In this document: piece by piece, positions 1 to 7,383 of the stretch
Layout of the letters: each line of letters opens with the position of its first letter
Position numbering within the stretch: position 1 is the stretch's first letter
From: a virus
IMG/VR virus record: IMGVR_UViG_3300034122_000563
Coordinates: 1 to 22,767 of that record
Length of the DNA stretch: 22,767 nucleotides
Direction: 5' to 3' (one strand)
Program-made: the position numbers and the translations under genes
The notes under the pieces: model-generated
The model's database searches: none
Seen by the model: the letters and a program-made list of their open reading frames with translations, nothing else
Told to the model about the DNA's origin: nothing

Positions 1-49
1 TTTGTTAATTCAGAAAGTTCATTAAAAATGAACTTTCTGAATTAACAAA
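1..49. repeat. perfect fold-back palindrome at window start
   Basis: Positions 1-23 are the exact reverse complement of 27-49, separated only by AAA (24-26). The right arm reads on smoothly as uvsY coding sequence, while the left arm puts a TAA (6-8) in the uvsY frame. The palindrome starts at base 1, and a natural uvsY should continue upstream with coding sequence. A hairpin artefact (fold-back at a contig end, or a chimera from amplification) therefore explains it better than a biological site. A true terminal hairpin is less likely for a T4-like genome. Confidence 0.9.
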
Positions 50-314
50 ACTTAAATGGGAATACTATACTGGTAAGATGCCAGAAGAACAGTTGAAGGA
101 ATTGGAATGGGAACCGTTCCAACTTCGTATTTTAAAACAAGATATTGAGCTGTATATGGAATCTGACACAGATTTAAATCAAAGAAGAGATAGAGTATTT
201 GTACAAGAAGAAAAAGTAAACTACTTAGAATCAATTATTAAAATGATTTCTAATCGCCAATATCACATCCGCGATGCCATTACTTGGCGTAAGTTTATAA
301 ATGGGGAATTGTGA
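27..314 (+). CDS. uvsY: UvsY recombination mediator, 5' truncated
   Basis: UvsY helps load UvsX recombinase onto gp32-covered single-stranded DNA in T4 recombination. About 95 C-terminal residues are present here, compared with 137 for T4 UvsY. The readable frame runs through KLKWEYYTGKMPEEQ, then a charged helical stretch (EKVNYLESIIKMISNRQYHI) and ends RDAITWRKFINGEL, a pattern I know from UvsY of marine T4-like phages. The first in-frame ATG is at 78, but the same frame is open and UvsY-like from about 27, so 78 is not the true start. Upstream of 27 the sequence is the inverted copy described at 1-49, and the native N-terminus is missing. The next gene, uvsW, is its usual partner. The identity call is moderate to good; the truncation is directly visible. 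Confidence 0.7.
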   Translation, partial: NELSELTKLKWEYYTGKMPEEQLKELEWEPFQLRILKQDIELYMESDTDLNQRRDRVFVQEEKVNYLESIIKMISNRQYHIRDAITWRKFINGEL

Positions 315-317
315 TGT

Positions 318-325
318 CATAAATA
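318..325 (+). promoter_or_regulatory. candidate T4-type late promoter (CATAAATA) before uvsW
   Basis: CATAAATA lies between the uvsY stop and the uvsW ATG (331). T4 late promoters are TATAAATA, and T4-like cyanophages use a relaxed NATAAATA. UvsW is a late gene in T4, which fits. The site ends only five bases before the ATG, so transcription from it would give a nearly leaderless message. Eight AT-rich bases can also occur by chance. Confidence 0.4.
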
Positions 326-330
326 CTTAG

Positions 331-1806
331 ATGAGTGATTTAATAATTGAACCAGTTGATTCTGTTTTTATAAAGGTAAAGTGTGATAAAGGGTATGCTA
401 AAGAACTTTCCGATTTTTTCACATTCAAAGTACCTGGTCATAAATTCATGCCTGCGTTTCGGAATAAAATGTGGGATGGACAGATCAAACTATACAACAT
501 CTATAAACAGGAAATCTACGCAGGTTTGGAAGATTATGTCGTCCAATTTGCGAAGGATAGATCGTATAGCATTACAAGACCGGAAACTCAGAGAAAAAAT
601 AATATCACTCCAGAAGAAGTAATTCAATTTGCAAAATTATTGCAAATACCTTTTGAATTACACGATCACCAAGTTGAAGGCATCTGTCATGCAATTAATC
701 ATGATAGATGTCTTTTACTTTCTCCTACGGGTTCGGGTAAGAGTTTAATTATTTACACTCTTGTTCGTTATTATCTTGACAAAATAAACTCTCAAAAGAA
801 AATACTAATTATTGTTCCCACAATTTCATTAGTAACTCAAATGTATTCAGATTTTTTTGAATACTCGAAATCTTCTTCATGGAAACTCAGAAAGTATTGT
901 CATAAAATATACGGTGGGGAAGAAAAAGAAACAGATAAACAAGTAGTTATTTCCACTTGGCAAAGTATTCATAAAATGCCTGCTTCTTATTTTAAAGACT
1001 TTGAAGTTGTCATAGGAGATGAATGCCATTTGTTTAAATCAAAATCATTAACATCTATCATGACTAAACTTACCAGTTGTCCATATCGTATAGGTACAAC
1101 AGGTACTCTTGATGGTACTTTTACTCATAAACTTGTAATCGAGGGTTTATTTGGAAGAGTACATAAAGTAACAAGTACAAAAGAACTAATGGATAAAGAT
1201 CTACTTTCAAAATTAAATATTGATTGTATTGTTCTTGGGTATCCACCAGATATTAGACAAAGTTGTAAAAAACTTAAGTATGCTGAAGAGATTGATTGGT
1301 TAGTACAAAATGAAAAACGTAATGACTTTATATGCAATTTAGCAGAATCATTAAAGGGTAATACCCTAATTCTTTTTCAATTTGTGGAAAAACATGGCAA
1401 AATATTACATCAAATTTTATCTAAGGCTGATAAAAAGAAAGTTTTCTTTGTTTACGGAGGAACTGAAGCAGGAGATAGAGAAACTATCCGTAAGATCGTA
1501 GAAAAGGAAGAAAACGCTATTATAGTCGCTTCATATGGTACTTTTAGTACAGGGATTTCAATAAAAAGACTACATAATATAGTATTCTCTTCTCCTTCCA
1601 AAAGCAGGATTAGAGTATTACAAAGTATTGGTAGACAATTAAGAAAGTCAGAATTTAAAGACAAAGCAAAATTATATGACATAGCAGATGACTTATCTTG
1701 GAAGTCGTATCAAAACCATACTTTGCGACACTTTCTGGAAAGACTAAAAATATACGAACATGAAAAGTTTGATTACCGTAAAATAAATATTCCAATAAAG
1801 GAGTAG
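331..1806 (+). CDS. uvsW: UvsW-type RNA-DNA/branched-DNA helicase
   Basis: Superfamily 2 helicase of 491 residues (T4 UvsW has about 500). UvsW unwinds R-loops and branched DNA, and shifts T4 replication from origin-dependent to recombination-dependent mode. Visible motifs in order: an N-terminal DNA-binding-like segment (residues about 1-100), Walker A SPTGSGKS (131-138), the DECH box (230-233), motif III GTTGTL (255-260), and motif VI QSIGRQLRKS (431-440) with its arginine finger region. All catalytic residues appear intact. The start lacks a clear Shine-Dalgarno sequence; the only nearby signal is the late-promoter-like CATAAATA at 318-325. It follows uvsY directly, as in related phages, and is followed after two bases by an unknown gene. 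Confidence 0.93.
   Translation: MSDLIIEPVDSVFIKVKCDKGYAKELSDFFTFKVPGHKFMPAFRNKMWDGQIKLYNIYKQEIYAGLEDYVVQFAKDRSYSITRPETQRKNNITPEEVIQFAKLLQIPFELHDHQVEGICHAINHDRCLLLSPTGSGKSLIIYTLVRYYLDKINSQKKILIIVPTISLVTQMYSDFFEYSKSSSWKLRKYCHKIYGGEEKETDKQVVISTWQSIHKMPASYFKDFEVVIGDECHLFKSKSLTSIMTKLTSCPYRIGTTGTLDGTFTHKLVIEGLFGRVHKVTSTKELMDKDLLSKLNIDCIVLGYPPDIRQSCKKLKYAEEIDWLVQNEKRNDFICNLAESLKGNTLILFQFVEKHGKILHQILSKADKKKVFFVYGGTEAGDRETIRKIVEKEENAIIVASYGTFSTGISIKRLHNIVFSSPSKSRIRVLQSIGRQLRKSEFKDKAKLYDIADDLSWKSYQNHTLRHFLERLKIYEHEKFDYRKINIPIKE
1782..1789 (+). promoter_or_regulatory. weak late-promoter-like AATAAATA
   Basis: AATAAATA lies inside the end of uvsW, about 20 bases upstream of the next ATG (1809). It fits the relaxed NATAAATA late motif but is also ordinary coding sequence for the UvsW C-terminus, so this is only a candidate. 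Confidence 0.2.
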
Positions 1807-1808
1807 GA

Positions 1809-2444
1809 ATGGAATTAGAATATAAAATAATAAAATTGAAAAATAGTGATACCATTATTTCAGAAATAAATTCCACGGATGAAAAAACGGTATCACTTCA
1901 CAGACCAATGATATTTAAATTGGTTACTGTTGTAGATCCAATGACTTCAAATACATCGGACGTTTTAATGATGAGAAATTGGGCAGATTTTTCAATTGAA
2001 AATGATATTACTATATCAACAGATTTAATTGCCGCATCTTGGAAACCAGATGCAAAGATTTTAAACTGCTATGAAGTTGAAAAATTCAAGCAAGATATGC
2101 CAGAAATTTACAAACAACTCAAAAAAGAAGACGAGACATTACCAAAACAAAATCCCCCTCAAATACCTTTTCCTGGATTTCCACCTCTTCCCGGAATGCC
2201 TAATCCATTTAGACAAAAAGTTCCACCCGGAATGGCTAATTTCAACTTAAATCTTCCTATAGATGTTGCAAAACAATTAATAGAATTTTTAGAACAAAAT
2301 GGTATTGAATTAATGGGACCAGAATTCGATGATGATTCAATTGAAGAAATTGATGAAGATATTTCGGAAAATGATTCATCTTCTGATGTTTTTGGAAATA
2401 ATCCCGATGACTGGTCGCCCGATCCGAATGATTACATCAAGTAA
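1809..2444 (+). CDS. unknown protein with beta-rich N-terminus and acidic tail
   Basis: Protein of 211 residues with no function I can name. The start is well supported by GGAG at 1800-1803, five bases before the ATG. Residues about 1-95 look like a compact beta domain (opening MELEYKIIKLKNSDTIISEI) reminiscent of a small Sm-like barrel; this is a guess from pattern only. Residues about 115-145 are rich in proline, with repeated PGF/PGM turns. The C-terminal 45 residues are strongly acidic (DDDSIEEIDEDISEND and following) and end DPNDYIK. A similar gene sits between uvsW and gene 55 in marine T4-like phages. Its place next to the late sigma factor makes a role in late transcription conceivable, for instance as a gp33-like bridging factor, but nothing in the sequence proves that. 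Confidence 0.75.
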   Translation: MELEYKIIKLKNSDTIISEINSTDEKTVSLHRPMIFKLVTVVDPMTSNTSDVLMMRNWADFSIENDITISTDLIAASWKPDAKILNCYEVEKFKQDMPEIYKQLKKEDETLPKQNPPQIPFPGFPPLPGMPNPFRQKVPPGMANFNLNLPIDVAKQLIEFLEQNGIELMGPEFDDDSIEEIDEDISENDSSSDVFGNNPDDWSPDPNDYIK

Positions 2445-2457
2445 TATATTGAACGGC

Positions 2458-2471
2458 CCGGTATCCACCGG
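2458..2471 (+). other. small GC-rich hairpin in the 1809-2444/gene 55 gap
   Basis: CCGGT (2458-2462) and ACCGG (2467-2471) can pair around a four-base loop. The stem is short but stands out in AT-rich DNA. No run of T follows, so it is not a convincing intrinsic terminator. The gap 2445-2582 is the longest untranslated stretch in the first half of the window. Confidence 0.3.
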
Positions 2472-2528
2472 CACAGTGAATTATATGGGGTTTGCACAAT
2501 CTGTCAAGGCAAAACTTTCAGAAATATC

Positions 2529-2556
2529 TTGATTTGGTTTTGCTTTGATGTATCAT
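2529..2556 (+). promoter_or_regulatory. candidate sigma70-type promoter for gene 55
   Basis: TTGATT (2529-2534) and TATCAT (2551-2556) are spaced by 16 bases, a good match to host -35 and -10 boxes (4/6 and 5/6). Transcription would begin near 2563, leaving a short leader with GGAG (2573-2576) before the ATG at 2583. This would let the host polymerase express the late sigma factor before late transcription starts, which is biologically sensible. Confidence 0.5.
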
Positions 2557-2582
2557 TACAGCATCAAGCAGTGGAGTATATT

Positions 2583-3164
2583 ATGAAAAAGAAAAAGAAA
2601 AAGAAACGGGTAGAAGATACCATAGAAGAACCATTACCCGAAGAAATTGTAAAAGAAATAGAAAAGAAATCTCACTACATTAACAATAAAATGTTTTTTG
2701 ATGAGATGGTTGAATGGAAAGAAAAAGTAAACGAATCTAAAGAAGTGGGAGATCCTATTCCCCCTGTTACTCCATATATTGGACAATGTTTTATGGAAAT
2801 TGCAGAGAATTTGGCAAAGAAACCAAACTTTATGAATTATCCATTTAAAGATGATATGATTGGAGATGGTGTAGAAAATTGCTTGATGTATTGTTCAAAC
2901 TTCGATCCTACAAAATCTAATAATCCTTTTTCATATTTTACACAAATAATTTATTATGCATTTCTTCGTAGAATACAAAAAGAAAAGAAACAAAATCTCA
3001 TAAAGTACAAATATCTAAAATCATTAGATACCAAAGGTGATTTATCAGAGTATTTAAAACATATGGGAATAAGCGAAGAAGAAGAAAACTATTTTAAAAA
3101 TATAGAAGAAGAAAAACCAAAGATTAAAAAGAAGAAGAAAAAGCGCAAAGGAATAATGGAATGA
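2583..3164 (+). CDS. 55: late-transcription sigma factor gp55
   Basis: Sigma-70-related factor that directs host RNA polymerase to late promoters, in T4 together with gp33 and the gp45 clamp. I start it at 2583 because GGAG (2573-2576) lies six bases upstream; the open frame back to 2529 overlaps the candidate promoter. Length is 193 residues (T4 gp55 is 185). The recognisable region-2-like core runs from about residue 100 to 150: DDMIGDGVENCLMYCSNFDP, then NPFSYFTQIIYYAFLRRIQKE. Both ends are unusual: seven consecutive lysines after Met1 and a second lysine-rich tail ending RKGIME. T4 gp55 ends in a clamp-binding peptide; here an acidic-aromatic segment (EEEENYFKNIEEE) precedes the basic tail instead. 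Its stop overlaps the gene 47 start (ATGA). Confidence 0.85.
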   Translation: MKKKKKKKRVEDTIEEPLPEEIVKEIEKKSHYINNKMFFDEMVEWKEKVNESKEVGDPIPPVTPYIGQCFMEIAENLAKKPNFMNYPFKDDMIGDGVENCLMYCSNFDPTKSNNPFSYFTQIIYYAFLRRIQKEKKQNLIKYKYLKSLDTKGDLSEYLKHMGISEEEENYFKNIEEEKPKIKKKKKKRKGIME

Positions 3165-4210
3165 AAATTGCATTTATTGCGGATACTCACTTTGGAGCAA
3201 GAAATGATGCACCATTATTTTTGGATCATTTCTTAGACTTTTTTGAGAATCAATTTTTCCCATACTTGGAAGAACATAATATTAAAACAATTATCCATTT
3301 AGGTGATTTAATGGATAGACGGAAGTTTGTAAATTTTCACACTCTAAATCAAGTACGTAAGCGTTTTATAGATAAATTAAAAAAGGGTAACTATGAAATG
3401 CATTGTATTGCGGGTAATCACGATACCTATTTCAGAAATACTAACGATATTAACTCACTTCGAGAATTGTTTGAAGGCGACTTCAACATTTATGATTTTT
3501 CACCAGCAAAAATAAACTTTGGTGGTGTTGATTTTATTTTTGTACCGTGGTTAAACAAAGCAAACAGTGAAGAAGTGTTGCAGTTTATCAAAAACAATTC
3601 AGCAGATTTTGTTCTTGGACATTTTGAATTTGTGGGTTATCAAGTTTTGCGGGGTGTAAAGCACGAAGAAGGAACAGATCCATCCTTATTTTCTAAATTT
3701 GAACACGTTTACTCCGGACACTTTCATTGTAAACAAACTGACAAAAACATCTCCTATTTGGGCACACCATATCAAATAACATTTGGTGATGTTAATGAAC
3801 GTAAAGGATTTCATGTATTTGATACAGATACCAGAGTTATGGAATTTGTACCAAACAAAAACAAAATGTTTTATGTAATTCGGTATAATGATAAAGAAGA
3901 AGATCCTATGCAAATAGATTTTACCGAATATAGAAATAAATTTGTAAAAATTATAGTAGAGACAAAAACAAAACCATATATCTTTGATAGATTTATGGAT
4001 AGTTTATATGGCGCGCAAGTTGCAAACCTAACTGTTGCAGAAGAACAAAACAATGATATACTGTCGGTTGATAAAGTTGATGCATCGTTGGATACGGTAT
4101 CCATCATCAATAATGAAATTGATGGAATGCAAGAAGTTCAGAATAAAGAAAAACTTAAAAAGATTATTCATGAACTTTATATTGAAAGTCTTTCTTCTCA
4201 AGAAATATGA
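3161..4210 (+). CDS. 47: gp47 recombination endonuclease subunit (SbcD/Mre11 family)
   Basis: Metallophosphoesterase nuclease subunit of the gp46/gp47 complex, which resects DNA ends for recombination-dependent replication. Length is 349 residues (T4 gp47 about 339). Metal-binding motifs are complete and in order: DTH (8-10), GDLMDRR (48-54), GNHD (85-88), GHFEF (153-157) and SGHFHC (185-190). The C-terminal 120 residues are the variable capping/gp46-binding part and are rich in charged residues. The ATG overlaps the gene 55 stop and its own stop overlaps the next ATG, so translation is probably coupled through this block. The partner gene 46 lies two genes downstream. Confidence 0.95.
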   Translation: MKIAFIADTHFGARNDAPLFLDHFLDFFENQFFPYLEEHNIKTIIHLGDLMDRRKFVNFHTLNQVRKRFIDKLKKGNYEMHCIAGNHDTYFRNTNDINSLRELFEGDFNIYDFSPAKINFGGVDFIFVPWLNKANSEEVLQFIKNNSADFVLGHFEFVGYQVLRGVKHEEGTDPSLFSKFEHVYSGHFHCKQTDKNISYLGTPYQITFGDVNERKGFHVFDTDTRVMEFVPNKNKMFYVIRYNDKEEDPMQIDFTEYRNKFVKIIVETKTKPYIFDRFMDSLYGAQVANLTVAEEQNNDILSVDKVDASLDTVSIINNEIDGMQEVQNKEKLKKIIHELYIESLSSQEI

Positions 4211-4770
4211 ATATTTTTGTATTAGACAACAATCCTAGAACCGCTGCTCATATGATGTGTGATAAGCATGTGGTTAAAATGATTTTAGAGTCTTGTCAAC
4301 TTATGTCTACAGCCCATCACGTTTTGGATGGTAATGAGATTACTAGAACTACAAAAAATGGAAGAAAGTTTAAAACATGGGAAGCAAGTAAAGAAGGATT
4401 TACCTTTTTACGTTGTACTATGGTAAATCATCCATGCACCATATGGACTCGTTCCAGTAAAGAGTCATATTATTGGTTGTGGGAACACACCCACGAAATG
4501 TTAAAGGTGTATCAAGCGCGTTATAACAAAATACATTCTTATGATAACATGATTCAATATAGTTTGATTCATTCTCCAAAAAACATTTCAAATAGTACAA
4601 TACCACCGTTTGCTCAAGCAATGCCAGAACAATACAAAAACACTGATGCGGTTCGGGCATATCGTAATTATTATATTCACGAAAAGTCTAGATTTGCAAA
4701 ATGGAAAACAGGAAATGTTCCTTCTTGGTATACAGAAGGTGTAAACAGCATAAATACTGTACAAACATGA
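4207..4770 (+). CDS. conserved phage protein of unknown function
   Basis: Protein of 187 residues that opens MNIFVLDNNPRTAAHMMCDK, continues with HVVKMILESCQLMSTAHH, and later has MVNHPCTIWTRSS, PPFAQAMPEQYK and YRNYYIHEK. I recognise this combination from proteins annotated as hypothetical in many tailed phages, but know no proven function. Conserved-looking polar residues (D7, H15, C18, D19, H21, then HH near 37 and NHPC near 78) suggest a metal site or an enzyme active site rather than a structural protein. It sits between the two subunits of the 46/47 nuclease, overlapping gene 47 by four bases, so a role in DNA metabolism or repair is plausible. That is inference from position only. Confidence 0.8.
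   Translation: MNIFVLDNNPRTAAHMMCDKHVVKMILESCQLMSTAHHVLDGNEITRTTKNGRKFKTWEASKEGFTFLRCTMVNHPCTIWTRSSKESYYWLWEHTHEMLKVYQARYNKIHSYDNMIQYSLIHSPKNISNSTIPPFAQAMPEQYKNTDAVRAYRNYYIHEKSRFAKWKTGNVPSWYTEGVNSINTVQT
4749..4756 (+). promoter_or_regulatory. candidate late promoter CATAAATA before 4767
   Basis: CATAAATA followed by C, the same nine bases as at 318-326, lies ten bases before the ATG at 4767 and within the end of the preceding gene. It fits the NATAAATA late motif. Expression of a very basic protein late in infection would make sense. It may still be chance in AT-rich coding DNA. Confidence 0.35.
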
Positions 4771-5198
4771 TTACACTAATAGAAAATGTCATTACAGTAG
4801 ATACAGAAGAAGAAACCAAAATGGTTGAATTGTTTTTGGAAGAAAACCATTTTGATTTTGATTTATTGTGTAATAATTTTTTAATATACGATCCGGTTGA
4901 CGAGTTACTTGAAGAATTTATGGATTCTTCTTTGGATATTTTGCTTGACGAAGGCGTTGCACAGCGTAAAATTGTAGTCAGAAACGGAAAAAGAAAAGTT
5001 ATCTTTAGATGCAAGCCCGGTGAAAAGAAAATAGGAAGACGTTGCGCTCGTAGAAAGAGTTCCGAGTTGGCAAAAATGCGTCGGCGCGCCAGACGGGCTG
5101 CTAGAAAATCAAAAAGCAAAAGAGGCCGTGCATTAAGAAAAAGAAGAATTTCTTTACGTAGAAGAAAAACTATTGGTGGTACTAAACCAAAACATTAA
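4767..5198 (+). CDS. small protein with acidic N-half and arginine-rich C-half, unknown function
   Basis: Protein of 143 residues. The start at 4767 is chosen because its ATG overlaps the preceding stop (ATGA); the same frame is open back to 4701 but that would overlap the upstream gene by 70 bases. Residues 1-70 are acidic and helical (DTEEETKMVELFLEENHFDF). Residues about 70-90 contain a small motif, RNGKRKVIFRCKPGEKK, then IGRRCARRK, in which two cysteines bracket a turn. The last 55 residues are about half arginine and lysine, protamine-like. The codons of the basic region include a GC-rich patch (about 5074-5100). Candidate roles are DNA or RNA binding, packaging core or scaffold. None is proven, and I do not recognise a characterised family. 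Confidence 0.75.
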   Translation: MITLIENVITVDTEEETKMVELFLEENHFDFDLLCNNFLIYDPVDELLEEFMDSSLDILLDEGVAQRKIVVRNGKRKVIFRCKPGEKKIGRRCARRKSSELAKMRRRARRAARKSKSKRGRALRKRRISLRRRKTIGGTKPKH

Positions 5199-5201
5199 AT
5201 T

Positions 5202-6905
5202 ATGATTACATTTACGAAGATTCGTTGGAAGAATTTCCTTTCGACGGGAAATAATTTCACAGAATTAAATCTCACAAAAAACAAATCCACACTTATTAGT
5301 GGAGAAAATGGTGCAGGAAAGACTACCTTTCTTGATGCCATTTCTTTTGTATTATTTGGTAAACCATATCGCAATATCAATATACCACAATTAGCAAATA
5401 GCATTAATCAAAAAGATTGTAAAGTTGAAATTGAATTTACTATTGGTACTGGGGAATATAAAATAGTTCGAGGGTTAGCACCAAAGATTTTTGAAATTTA
5501 TAAGGATGGTAATCTTTTAAATCAAGATTCTAAGTCTAAAGATTATCAAAAAATGCTTGAAGAACAGATTCTTAAAATGAATCATAAGTCTTTCTGTCAA
5601 GTTGTTATTCTTGGTAGCACAAATTATGTTCCATTTATGCGCTTAGCCGCAGCAGAACGCAGAGCAATTGTAGAATATCTGTTGGATATTGATGTGTTTT
5701 CTGTAATGAACACTTTGCTCAAAGCAAAAGTATCTACAGCAAAAGATGGGATTAAGGATATTGAACACCGTCTTGCTATTCTTATGGAACGCGCCAAAGC
5801 ACAAAAGAATCATATTAAAGTTCTTCAAGACAAGAGCAAGGAATCAAAAGATAAGATTCTAGTAGAAATAGAAACAAATCAAAACACAATTACAGATTTG
5901 CAAAAAGATATCCAAAAACTAAGTCAAACTATTGACAATCTATCAACAGAAGCGAGCGCGGGCGATGAAGATGAACTTGGTAAAGTATCTTATCAAATAT
6001 CACATTTAAATGAACAAATTGGCAAAATAAACAAAGAAATTACATATTATCAAAAGAACAAAGAATGTACTCTGTGTAAGCAAAAACTATCAGAAGAACA
6101 TAAGAGTGGTATCGTAAGTGGTTTGGAAGTTAGCAAATCTGAACTTGATTTAAAAGTTCAAGAATTAAATAAGATAATTGCGGAACTACAAGTTGGGATA
6201 GAAAATGATCGCAAGATTGGAAAACAAATTCTTGCGCTTGAAAAAGAAGTAGCAGAAAAAAACAATACAATCTCTGCTTGTAATCAGTTTATTTCCAAGT
6301 TACAAAAGGAAATGAATAAAGATGATTCTGTTGACTTTACCGCCGAAGATGCAAAATTAAATGCAATAATGGAAGATGGAAAGAAAGAAACAGAACTTCG
6401 ACAAGAGATGTCGGATGATCTTCACTATTATTCTATTGCTGCTCTTTTGTTAAAGGATACAGGGATAAAGAGTAAGATAATTAAGCATTATCTTCCAATC
6501 ATGAACAAGGTAATTAATGGTTATCTTGGGAAGATGGATTTCTTTGTTCAATTTGAACTTGGTGAGTCTTTTGAAGAAACAATCAAAAGTCGTTATCGAG
6601 ATATCTTTACTTATGATAGTTTTAGCGAAGGCGAGAAACGCAAGATTGACTTGGCTCTATTGTTTGCTTGGCGTTACATTGCACAATTAAAGAATTCTCT
6701 TAACTGCAATCTATTGATTTTTGATGAAGTCATGGATGGTAGTTTGGATGATTCTGCCACAGAGGCGTTTTTAAATATTCTAAAGGGACTGGATAAGGGA
6801 ACAAATGTTTATGTGATTTCGCACAAATCCAAAGAAATTCTTCAAGATAAATTCGAAGATCATATTGTATTTGTAAAAAGAAACAATTTTAGTAAGATAC
6901 TATGA
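5202..6905 (+). CDS. 46: gp46 recombination endonuclease subunit (SbcC/Rad50 family)
   Basis: ATPase subunit of the gp46/47 complex, an SMC-like protein that tethers and processes DNA ends. Length is 567 residues (T4 gp46 is 560). It has Walker A GENGAGKTT (34-42), a first coiled-coil arm (about 185-285), the zinc hook ECTLC with C289 and C292, a second coiled-coil arm (about 300-400), the ABC signature FSEGEKRK (474-481), Walker B LLIFDEV (504-510) and the H-loop histidine H541. All catalytic elements are intact. It begins three bases after the basic protein gene and ends overlapping the acyltransferase gene by four bases. Confidence 0.96.
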   Translation: MITFTKIRWKNFLSTGNNFTELNLTKNKSTLISGENGAGKTTFLDAISFVLFGKPYRNINIPQLANSINQKDCKVEIEFTIGTGEYKIVRGLAPKIFEIYKDGNLLNQDSKSKDYQKMLEEQILKMNHKSFCQVVILGSTNYVPFMRLAAAERRAIVEYLLDIDVFSVMNTLLKAKVSTAKDGIKDIEHRLAILMERAKAQKNHIKVLQDKSKESKDKILVEIETNQNTITDLQKDIQKLSQTIDNLSTEASAGDEDELGKVSYQISHLNEQIGKINKEITYYQKNKECTLCKQKLSEEHKSGIVSGLEVSKSELDLKVQELNKIIAELQVGIENDRKIGKQILALEKEVAEKNNTISACNQFISKLQKEMNKDDSVDFTAEDAKLNAIMEDGKKETELRQEMSDDLHYYSIAALLLKDTGIKSKIIKHYLPIMNKVINGYLGKMDFFVQFELGESFEETIKSRYRDIFTYDSFSEGEKRKIDLALLFAWRYIAQLKNSLNCNLLIFDEVMDGSLDDSATEAFLNILKGLDKGTNVYVISHKSKEILQDKFEDHIVFVKRNNFSKIL

Positions 6906-7354
6906 ATTTGGCCAGTATTGACAATCTCAAAGATGTGATGGAAATATTCAAACAACACAAAGAATTTTTTCCACATATACGCCAAGATTATGTTACCCGA
7001 AAAATAGTTGCAAAGAATACAATTTTCGAGGATAATGTTGTAATCACGTTTAGCCTATATAAAAAGGATGTTAAGTTAGGTAACTTGACCGTTCCGAAAG
7101 GTCACACAATGCTGCATCAAATTGCAGCAGGTACACAGGGTAATGGAAGTGCATCCAAAGTTTTGAAACAATTTTTACAATATGCAGGAACAGACGTATG
7201 GCTATCAGTCAGAGCAAACAACGAAAGAGCAAGAAAGTTTTACCTGAAGCACGGGTTTCAGGAAGTGGGAACCATATCGTGGATGAGCGGTCAACTACCG
7301 GGAGTGATTTACAAGTGGGAAAGAAACCCTTTTACGAGCGTAATGACCACGTAA
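6902..7354 (+). CDS. GNAT-family acyltransferase
   Basis: Protein of 150 residues with the GNAT fold. The acyl-CoA pyrophosphate-binding loop is TQGNGSA (78-84), a Q-x-x-G-x-G/A type motif preceded by the beta strand HQIAAG. The characteristic C-terminal part is LSVRANNERARKFYLKHGFQEVGT (from about 101 to 124, split here by function: N106/N107, then the Y-x-x-x-GF element). The substrate cannot be read from sequence; proteins, small molecules and, as for Mu Mom, modified DNA bases are all used by this superfamily. It overlaps gene 46 by four bases (ATGA) and is followed closely by a DNA methyltransferase in the -1 frame. Slippery sequence near its end (7324-7333) could extend it into that methyltransferase. 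Confidence 0.85.
   Translation: MNLASIDNLKDVMEIFKQHKEFFPHIRQDYVTRKIVAKNTIFEDNVVITFSLYKKDVKLGNLTVPKGHTMLHQIAAGTQGNGSASKVLKQFLQYAGTDVWLSVRANNERARKFYLKHGFQEVGTISWMSGQLPGVIYKWERNPFTSVMTT
7324..7333 (+). promoter_or_regulatory. candidate -1 frameshift site near the GNAT stop
   Basis: In the GNAT reading frame the bases are A AAC CCT TTT, which contains two overlapping X-XXY-YYZ heptamers, AAACCCT and CCCTTTT. A -1 slip here would leave the GNAT frame 19 bases before its stop (7352) and enter the methyltransferase frame, which is open from there to 8901. GGGA (7317-7320) lies upstream and could act as an internal Shine-Dalgarno stimulator. I see no strong stem-loop downstream. Confidence 0.35.
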
Positions 7355-7383
7355 TTAACAATTTAGATGTAAATGTATACTTT

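Noticed and set aside
2329-2532. 67-codon plus-strand frame overlapping the end of the 1809-2444 gene
   Set aside because: Mostly a frame shadow of the acidic tail; no ribosome site at its start.
4688-5119. 143-codon minus-strand frame opposite the basic protein
   Set aside because: Crosses two plus-strand genes and has no plausible ribosome site; the plus-strand frame fits the operon by ATGA overlap.
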